Position numbers and translations under genes: made by a program. A DNA stretch of 29,105 nt from Ardenticatenales bacterium (GTDB lineage: Bacteria; Chloroflexota; Anaerolineae; Promineifilales; Promineifilaceae): contig JACKBM010000068.1 of the NCBI GenBank assembly GCA_020634575.1, positions 1 through 29,105 of the forward strand, in the 5' to 3' direction. Under the pieces are notes generated by a model. The model was not told the DNA's origin and ran no database searches. It saw nothing but the letters and a program-made list of their open reading frames with translations. Every line of letters starts with the position of its first letter. Position 1 is the first letter of the stretch. Of this stretch, positions 23,678-29,105 are shown in pieces.

Positions 23678-23736
23678 GCCGCGAATGGCGCGAATTACCG
23701 CGAACAAAATTAGTGAAAATTCGCGCCATTCGCGGC
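23678..23736. repeat. Inverted repeat with 19-bp perfect arms
   Basis: GCCGCGAATGGCGCGAATT (23678-23696) and its exact reverse complement (23718-23736) flank a 21-bp centre containing GCGAAC and TTAGTGA. It resembles the dispersed 'gcgaat' intergenic repeats of many environmental genomes. It lies in the leader of the flavoenzyme gene. A minus-strand open frame across it is a by-product. Confidence 0.85.
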
Positions 23737-23767
23737 AGAAATTGTTCCTTCACGCAGGAGTGACGCA

Positions 23768-25180
23768 ATGGCCGGTAGTTCATCGGGCACCCTGGAAAAA
23801 ACAATGCTCGGCGCGGCGCGGATGGTCGCCGGCTTCAGCTACCCCGCCAGCTGGGAAAAGCTGCAAATCGACGCCAACCGCTCGGTCTGGGCCGCCTACA
23901 CGCCTGACTATCAGCCCACCCCGCCGCTCCAGGGCGAGACAACCGCCGACCTGGCCATTATCGGCGGCGGCTTTACCGGCGTCTCCACCGCCTACCATTT
24001 CAGCCGGCGCTTTCCCGAAAAGCGGGTCGTCCTGCTGGAAGCCGGCGCCCTGGCCAACGGCGCCAGCGGCCGCAACGGCGGCATGATGCTCAACTGGGTC
24101 TACGGCATGGGTGACACCTCAGACGAGGTCACCAAACGGATCTACGACAACACCAACCGCACCATCAACACCATCGAGCAGATCATCGCCGAGCACAAGC
24201 TCGACGTCAGCTACCGGCGCGATGGGGCCATGAGCGTCTTCACGAAAGCTGAATCAGCCGAGGCAGGCCAGGCCGAAGCCGAACAGCTGCAAAAGCTGGG
24301 CATCCCCATCCAATACCTGACGGCGACAGAAGTGCGCCAGCGCATCGGCCTGAACAACATCTATGGCGGCCATATCGACATGAACGAGGGGCAGTTGAAC
24401 GGGGCGCAATATATTCGGGCACTCCGGCCGGTCCTGCTCAACCAGGGCGTCGCTATCTACGAAAACACGCCCGTGCTCAAGGTCCAGGAAGGTTCCACCG
24501 TCACCCTGACCACGCCGAATGGCTCGGTCCGTGCCAAAGCAATCGTCCTGGCGCTGAACGGTTACACCGGCAAACTGGGCTACTTCCGCAAAGCGTATTT
24601 CCCGCTCCACTCCCACGTCTTTGCCACCGCCCCGGTCGACGATGCCACCGCCGCCGCCATGGGCTGGCAAGCCACCGCCGGGTTCGCCGATGACCTGGAC
24701 AGGCTGGCCTACGCCACCCGCACCCGCGAAGGCCATCTCGTCTTCGGCGGCGGCACCAATAGCTCCTATGGCTATCTTTTCGGCAACCAAACGGCCTTTC
24801 CCGGCACGCCCGGCAGCGCCCGACAAGGGTTCGCCGACATGCAAGCCGTCCTGAACGGCTACCTGCCGGAAACGGCCAAGTTGTCCATCAGCCACCGCTG
24901 GACCGGCACCCTGGCTATCAGCTTGCGGCGCAACTGCTCCATGGGGGTGCGCGGCGACCAGCGCAACGTCTACTACGCCCTCGGCTATAGCGGACACGGC
25001 GTGACGGCGGCCAACATGGCCGGCGAGGTCCTGACCGACCTATACAGCGATAACGTGGAACGATGGCGGGGTCTGCCCTTCATTGAGGCCGGTTTTGACC
25101 CGATTCCGCTCGAGCCCTTCCGCTGGCTCGGTTATCAGATGTTCACCCGGCTCATTGGCCGTTCCCCCCGTACAGGTTAG
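23768..25180 (+). CDS. FAD-dependent amine/amino-acid oxidoreductase (DAO family)
   Basis: A 470-residue flavoprotein of the DAO family (PF01266), close in style to gamma-glutamylputrescine oxidase/OrdL proteins, which oxidise secondary or primary amines. The ADP-binding G66-x-G68-x-x-G71 (AIIGGGFTGVSTAYH), ANGASGRNGGMM (near 105-113) and the C-terminal YALGYSGHGVTAANMAGEV FAD segment are intact. The first 45 residues contain the SYWxA-like element seen in this subgroup (RSVWAAYTP). AGGAG lies 7 nt before the ATG. It heads an operon with GH4 and M20 genes and is divergent from the CoA operon. A role on methylated or N-substituted amines is plausible but unproven. Confidence 0.88.
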   Translation: MAGSSSGTLEKTMLGAARMVAGFSYPASWEKLQIDANRSVWAAYTPDYQPTPPLQGETTADLAIIGGGFTGVSTAYHFSRRFPEKRVVLLEAGALANGASGRNGGMMLNWVYGMGDTSDEVTKRIYDNTNRTINTIEQIIAEHKLDVSYRRDGAMSVFTKAESAEAGQAEAEQLQKLGIPIQYLTATEVRQRIGLNNIYGGHIDMNEGQLNGAQYIRALRPVLLNQGVAIYENTPVLKVQEGSTVTLTTPNGSVRAKAIVLALNGYTGKLGYFRKAYFPLHSHVFATAPVDDATAAAMGWQATAGFADDLDRLAYATRTREGHLVFGGGTNSSYGYLFGNQTAFPGTPGSARQGFADMQAVLNGYLPETAKLSISHRWTGTLAISLRRNCSMGVRGDQRNVYYALGYSGHGVTAANMAGEVLTDLYSDNVERWRGLPFIEAGFDPIPLEPFRWLGYQMFTRLIGRSPRTG

Positions 25181-25185
25181 CTATC

Positions 25186-26505
25186 ATGATCAAAATCACC
25201 TTCATCGGCGCTGGCAGCCTTGTCTTCACCCGCAACCTCTGTCGCGACATCTTGCTCACGCCAGTTCTCCAGGATTGCACGATCTGTCTGATGGATATTG
25301 ACGCCGGCCGGCTGAAACAAAGCGCGACCGCCGTGCGCGGCCTCATCGAACAGTCTGGTCAGCAGGTGCAGCTCGAAACAACCCTGGACCAGCGCGAGGC
25401 GATCCGCGGCGCCAGCTATGTGATCACCACGTTCCAGCAAGGCGGCCTGGAAGCGTACCGGCTGGATATCGAGATCCCGCAGAAATATGGTGTGGAGCAA
25501 TGTGTGGGCGACACGCTAGGGCCGGGCGGTGTCTTTCGCGCCCTACGGACCGCGCCGGTCCTGCTCGGCATCTGCCGCGACATGGACGAGCTGGCGCCAG
25601 ACGCCCTGTTGCTAAACTACGTCAACCCGATGGCGCCCAACTGCTGGCTGATCGACCGGGCCACCGGCCGGCCCCACGTCGGCCTCTGCCACAGCGTGCA
25701 GGGCACCAGCGAAATGCTGGCCCGCTGGATCGATGTGCCTTACGAGGAGATCGCTTTTCAATGCGCCGGCATCAACCACCAGGCGTTTTTTCTCAGCTTC
25801 GAGCGCGGTGGCGATGATCTGTATCCGCAGATTTGGTCGGCGATTGAGCGGCCGGACGTCTACGGCGAAGAGCCGGTCCGCATCGAGATCATGCGTCACT
25901 TCGGCTACTTTGTGACCGAATCCAGCGGCCACGCCAGCGAGTACATGCCCTATTTCCGCCGCACGCCGGGGCAAATTGCCGACGAGCTGGTGCCCGCTTT
26001 TACCGACCCGCGCAACGACTGGTACGATTTTGGCCGCACCGGCGGCTATCTGCGCCATTGCCTGAAACGGTTGGATGAGGTGGACTCGGGCCGCTGGCAA
26101 CCGGGGGCGGCGCTGGCGGCAGGGCGGTCGCATGAATACAGTTCTCATATTATTGAGGCGATGGAGACGAACCGGCCGGTCATCATCAATGGTAACGTCC
26201 CCAACCGCGGCCTCATCGCCAACTTGCCGGCCGACTGCTGCGTGGAGGTCCCCTGCCTGGTCGACGCCAACGGCATCCAGCCCACCCGCATCGACCATTA
26301 TCCGCCCCAATTGGCCGCCCTTAACCGAACCAACATCAATGTGCAGGAGCTGATCGTCACGGCGGCACTCACCGGCCAGAGCGACGCCATCTATCACGCG
26401 GTCATGCTGGACCCGCTGACCGCCGCCGTCTGCAGCCTGCCGCAAATTCACAACATGGTAACGGAGCTGCTAGCTGCGCAAGCGGCCTGGCTGCCCCAAT
26501 TCTAG
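25186..26505 (+). CDS. Glycoside hydrolase family 4 (alpha-glucosidase/galactosidase-like)
   Basis: A 439-residue GH4 enzyme, a family that cleaves glycosides by an NAD- and metal-dependent redox-elimination mechanism. The NAD-binding start ITFIGAGSLVF (4-14), NYVNPMA (144-150), the metal-ligand pair Cys168-His169 (GLCHSVQGT) and GINHQAFF (196-202, His198) are present. The DTLGPGGVFRALRT stretch (109-122) fits the melibiase/alpha-glucosidase branch. It starts 5 nt after the flavoenzyme stop, so the genes are co-transcribed. The sugar and linkage cannot be told. Confidence 0.92.
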   Translation: MIKITFIGAGSLVFTRNLCRDILLTPVLQDCTICLMDIDAGRLKQSATAVRGLIEQSGQQVQLETTLDQREAIRGASYVITTFQQGGLEAYRLDIEIPQKYGVEQCVGDTLGPGGVFRALRTAPVLLGICRDMDELAPDALLLNYVNPMAPNCWLIDRATGRPHVGLCHSVQGTSEMLARWIDVPYEEIAFQCAGINHQAFFLSFERGGDDLYPQIWSAIERPDVYGEEPVRIEIMRHFGYFVTESSGHASEYMPYFRRTPGQIADELVPAFTDPRNDWYDFGRTGGYLRHCLKRLDEVDSGRWQPGAALAAGRSHEYSSHIIEAMETNRPVIINGNVPNRGLIANLPADCCVEVPCLVDANGIQPTRIDHYPPQLAALNRTNINVQELIVTAALTGQSDAIYHAVMLDPLTAAVCSLPQIHNMVTELLAAQAAWLPQF

Positions 26506-26516
26506 AAAGGAGTAAC

Positions 26517-27890
26517 ATGACCTGGCAACAATATCTCGACGACAATCAAGCCCGTTTTCTGGACGAGTTGCTTGATTTCCTGAAAATCCCCAGCATCTCC
26601 AGCTTGCCGGAGCACGCCGGCGACGTCGCCCAGGCGGGTGAATGGGTCAAAGCGCGCATGGCCGCAGCCGGCATCGAGAACCTGGAGACCTTGCCCACCG
26701 GCGGCCACCCCGTCGTCTACGGCGACTGGCTCCATGCCGGCGACGCCCCCACCATCCTCATCTACGGCCACTTTGACGTTCAGCCGGTGGACCCGCTCCA
26801 CCTCTGGAAGCGGCCGCCGTTTGAGCCGACCGTCGAAGACGGCAAAGTTTACGCCCGCGGCGCCACCGACGACAAAGGCAACATGCTCGTGCCGATCCTG
26901 GCGTTTGAAGCGCTGCTGAAGAGTGAAGGCAAGCTGCCCGTTAATCTCAAATTCCTCTTCGAGGGGCAGGAAGAGATCGGCAGCCCGCAACTGCCTGCTT
27001 TTATGGAAAAACATGCGGCGCGCTACGCCTGTGACCTCGTCGTCAGCTCCGACGGCGGCCAATGGCGGGAAGACCAGCCCCAGCTGCTGGTCGGCAGCAA
27101 AGGGTTGTGCGCCCTGCAGATCGACGTGTACGGCGCCAACAGCGATCTTCATTCCGGCATCTACGGCGGCACCATCCAGAACCCGCTGCACGCCCTCAGC
27201 TACATCCTGGCCTCGATGCACAGTGCCGATGGCAAGATTACGGTGCCCGGCTTCTACGAAAAGGTGCGACCGCTCAACGACAGCGACAAGGCTCAGCTGG
27301 CCGCGGTGCCGTTCGATGAAGCAGAGTATCTCGGCGCCATCGGGCTGACGGAGCCTTTTGGCGAACCCGGCTACACCACCCTGGAGCGGGGCGGCGGCCG
27401 GCCAACGCTGGAGATTAACGGCATGTGGGGCGGCTTCCAGGGGGATGGCGTCAAAACCGTGCTGCCGAACGAAGCGCACGCCAAAGTGACCTGTCGCCTG
27501 GTCGTGGATCAGGACCCGACCGAGATCTACGAGCTGCTGCGGACTCACATCCTGAACATCGCCCCGCCCGGCGTCCGCGTTGAGGTCAGCCGCAACCCCA
27601 GTACCGGCTACCCATACCTGATGCCGCCAGAACATGAAGCCAACCAGATCGCCGCCGGCGTCCTGGAGGAGATCTACGGCAACGCCCCCTTCTTTGTGCG
27701 GACCGGTGGGACTGTGCCACTCTACACCCTGTTCAAGGACAACCTGGACGTCTACAGTCTGACTTACGCGTTTGGGTTGGAAGACGAAAACCTGCACGCT
27801 CCCAACGAATATTTCCGCCTGGCCAGCTTCCGCCGCGGCCAAACTGCATACTGCATGTTACTACACGAACTGGCCGAGCTCTCGAGCTAG
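26517..27890 (+). CDS. M20 family metallopeptidase (CNDP-like dipeptidase)
   Basis: A 457-residue zinc peptidase of the M20 family, in the carnosinase/DUG1-like branch, which hydrolyses dipeptides or N-acyl amino acids. The metal and catalytic residues are intact: His85 and Asp87 (YGHFDVQP), bridging Asp118 (GATDDKGN), Glu152-Glu153 (EGQEEIGS), Asp179 (SSDGG) and His427 (ENLHAPNEY). The lid domain lies between about 190 and 360. AAAGGAG lies upstream of the ATG, 11 nt after the GH4 gene. Together with GH4 and the flavoenzyme it may dismantle a glycosylated or N-acylated amino compound (inference). Confidence 0.93.
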   Translation: MTWQQYLDDNQARFLDELLDFLKIPSISSLPEHAGDVAQAGEWVKARMAAAGIENLETLPTGGHPVVYGDWLHAGDAPTILIYGHFDVQPVDPLHLWKRPPFEPTVEDGKVYARGATDDKGNMLVPILAFEALLKSEGKLPVNLKFLFEGQEEIGSPQLPAFMEKHAARYACDLVVSSDGGQWREDQPQLLVGSKGLCALQIDVYGANSDLHSGIYGGTIQNPLHALSYILASMHSADGKITVPGFYEKVRPLNDSDKAQLAAVPFDEAEYLGAIGLTEPFGEPGYTTLERGGGRPTLEINGMWGGFQGDGVKTVLPNEAHAKVTCRLVVDQDPTEIYELLRTHILNIAPPGVRVEVSRNPSTGYPYLMPPEHEANQIAAGVLEEIYGNAPFFVRTGGTVPLYTLFKDNLDVYSLTYAFGLEDENLHAPNEYFRLASFRRGQTAYCMLLHELAELSS

Positions 27891-27908
27891 GCTGGCGAGG
27901 GGTTGGCC

Positions 27909-27955
27909 GACCCGTCGGGTTCCGCGACCCGTCGGGTTGGCTAACCCGTCGGGTC
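27909..27955. repeat. Palindromic 17-bp-spaced repeat, cluster 3 (3 units)
   Basis: GACCCGTCGGGTT (27909-27921), GACCCGTCGGGTT (27926-27938) and AACCCGTCGGGTC (27943-27955), 17 bp apart. It fills the gap between the convergent M20 and methyltransferase genes. No other terminator is visible there. Confidence 0.85.
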
Positions 27956-27960
27956 CCCGG

Positions 27961-29105
27961 CTACCCCTCGTCGGTCATCGCGTCGGCGAATTCGGGCAAC
28001 GTGAAGGGCAGCCCCATGGTGGCGAGCAGATCTTCGATGAGGCTGTCAAGTTGGTCGGCTTCGTCGAGGGGCAGGTGTTGCTGGTAGCAGTGCCAGAGGA
28101 GCTGGCAGACGTCCGGGAACCAGCTTGGGTCGGCGTCCGCCAGGCGGGTCTGGAGGCTAGGAGCGCAAGCGCGCAAAATAGCGCTGTCGTGACCGCTGAG
28201 GCGAAGCCAGCTGAGTAGTTCAGGCAGCGTCATCTGCTCATAGCGACTACTGACAAACTGTTTCAGAGCGAAGTAGTCGTCAGGACCCTGGGCGCTGACG
28301 GCGTCGGCGAAGGCGCGGGTTGTTTCGGTGGCCGGGCCGGGGAGCGCCCCCAGCAGCAGGGCCAGGAGTTGCAGGTTGTCCTGGTAGTGGGGTGGGTGCA
28401 ACGCCATCCCACCGGAAAGCTGGGTGTAGCGGGCGATCGCATGGTAGTTGACCATCATGGAGAAGCTGCCGTGCAGGTTGGGCAGAGGGGCGGGCTGGTC
28501 CACGAGCGATTCCAACAGGGTGTAGCCGCGGTCGGCAGTCAAGACGAGCAGCGAACGGGCCTGCTGCCAGAAGTGCAGGCAGTCCAGGCTGGCATTGGGG
28601 AAGGTAAGCTGGGTGTCGGGCAGGACTGCTTCGTACTCGAAAAGGATCTCGTTATACAGTGGGTTATCGTAGGGCTCCGCTTCCAGGGGGATAGCTTCGT
28701 AGGCGAAGTTGAGCCGTTCCCAGAGGGTTTCATCCTGGAGGTTCGGCTCCGGCCGGTCACTTTCCAGTGTCAACAGATTCTCACAGAGCTGACCATCGGC
28801 AATGGCAAAGCTGTCCATGGGAATCGAGTCAAAAAAGTAGTTGGCCAGGAGGATGATGGGGTTGCGGCAACCGGCCGGTGTCAGCGACAGGTCACTCCGT
28901 TCGAGACGGAGCGGGCCGGGCGCGGTCCCATCGAACCGGGCAAAATCAAGCAGGCCCCGCTCAACCCAGCGCTGCAAAACGGGCTGCGCCTGCCAGAAAG
29001 CGACATTGGCCGGGGCAAAATCAGTCAGGATAAAGCGAAGCGGCAGGCCGGCAAACGGCGGTTCGGCCAGTATAGGGGCAAGGTAATGGAGCAGGTGGTG
29101 TGTCA
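27961..29105 (-). CDS. SAM-dependent methyltransferase-like protein, 5' end outside window
   Basis: An open frame of about 380 residues that continues past the right edge, so the start is missing. The visible N-terminal part looks like the end of a Rossmann methyltransferase fold: RFILTDFAPANVAFW (beta strand with Asp), GLLDFARFDGT, then IILLANYFFDSIPMDSF, which recalls the ANEFFDALP motif of MidA/NDUFAF7-type methyltransferases. The last 130 residues are helical (LPELLSWLRLSGHD..., WFPDVCQLLWHCYQQ) and may be TPR-like. The SAM-binding glycine motif would lie outside the window. The target is unknown. It ends 5 nt from a palindromic repeat cluster. Confidence 0.65.
   Translation of the reverse strand, partial: THHLLHYLAPILAEPPFAGLPLRFILTDFAPANVAFWQAQPVLQRWVERGLLDFARFDGTAPGPLRLERSDLSLTPAGCRNPIILLANYFFDSIPMDSFAIADGQLCENLLTLESDRPEPNLQDETLWERLNFAYEAIPLEAEPYDNPLYNEILFEYEAVLPDTQLTFPNASLDCLHFWQQARSLLVLTADRGYTLLESLVDQPAPLPNLHGSFSMMVNYHAIARYTQLSGGMALHPPHYQDNLQLLALLLGALPGPATETTRAFADAVSAQGPDDYFALKQFVSSRYEQMTLPELLSWLRLSGHDSAILRACAPSLQTRLADADPSWFPDVCQLLWHCYQQHLPLDEADQLDSLIEDLLATMGLPFTLPEFADAMTDEG

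Larger units (their letters stand above)
219..28879. repeat. Highly iterated palindrome ACCGGCCGGT (HIP1-like), dispersed
   Basis: By hand count the decamer ACCGGCCGGT starts at 1547, 3181, 6050, 8499, 11370, 11492, 12614, 14159, 15505, 19181, 19248, 20536, 21321, 22975, 23408, 26171 and 28870. The core CCGGCCGG occurs about 16 more times with other flanks (for example 219, 307, 6789, 9020, 12531, 17137, 18129, 25304). Sites lie in both gene orientations, different reading frames and non-coding DNA. At about 60% GC only about two cores would be expected. I know no named element with this sequence. Confidence 0.8.

Noticed and set aside
23619..23804. 61-residue minus-strand frame ending upstream of the CoA operon
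   Set aside because: It runs through the 19-bp inverted repeat and the TTGACA promoter. Its peptide is the common translation product of that repeat type.
26502..27842. 446-residue open frame on the minus strand opposite the M20 peptidase gene
   Set aside because: It is the antisense of a well-supported enzyme gene with all catalytic residues. Its long open state follows from GC-rich codon use, and its peptide has no recognisable domain.

Overview
The window looks like chromosomal DNA of a Chloroflexota bacterium (Anaerolineae-like). This is an inference from gene content and style, not a database result. The GC content is near 60% by eye. The genes include a Ser/Thr kinase with an extracellular tail, a 7TM-HisKA histidine kinase, a large secreted subtilase ending in a short 'FLP' tail, and an ADP-forming acyl-CoA ligase. 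No rRNA, tRNA, CRISPR array, phage or IS element was seen.

Layout. 1-1.5 kb: an esterase and a small helical protein of unknown function. 1.5-4.5 kb: a minus-strand operon of ArsR-type regulator, serine hydrolase and MFS exporter, behind a near-consensus promoter. 4.7-5.2 kb: a DUF1992 protein, probably leaderless. 5.2-6.15 kb: a repeat-rich intergenic stretch with four ~82 bp tandem units. 6.15-11.3 kb: a signalling block (Ser/Thr kinase, histidine kinase, NarL/LuxR response regulator, LON-substrate-binding-domain protein, two small membrane proteins). 11.4-15 kb: a secreted subtilase and a 32-residue membrane peptide. 15.1-17.4 kb: an orphan 7TM-PAS-GAF histidine kinase. 17.4-23.5 kb: a minus-strand CoA operon that reads as carnitine/gamma-butyrobetaine metabolism (hydroxyacyl dehydrogenase-thioesterase fusion, acyl-CoA dehydrogenase, ADP-forming CoA ligase, CaiD-like hydratase, thioesterase). 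23.8-27.9 kb: a divergent plus-strand operon (DAO-family flavoenzyme, GH4 glycosidase, M20 peptidase). 28-29.1 kb: a SAM-dependent methyltransferase cut by the window end.

How the genes may work together. The histidine kinase/response regulator pair at 7.7-9.5 kb and the membrane protein at 10.35 kb have the same 25 bp element (22 of 25 identical) placed 47-48 bp upstream of their -10 boxes. This suggests an autoregulated envelope-sensing circuit. The carnitine-type operon has its own TTGACA-N17-TAACAT promoter with a perfect 8-3-8 palindrome just downstream of the predicted start.

The most unusual signals are four. The decamer ACCGGCCGGT occurs 17 times, and its core CCGGCCGG about 33 times, inside and between genes, like a cyanobacterial HIP1 element. 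Clusters of 17-18 bp-spaced palindromes at gene 3' ends have arms that change together. The dehydrogenase half of the thioesterase fusion seems to have lost its NAD-binding and catalytic motifs. Several -10 boxes sit exactly 7 nt before a start codon, suggesting leaderless mRNAs.
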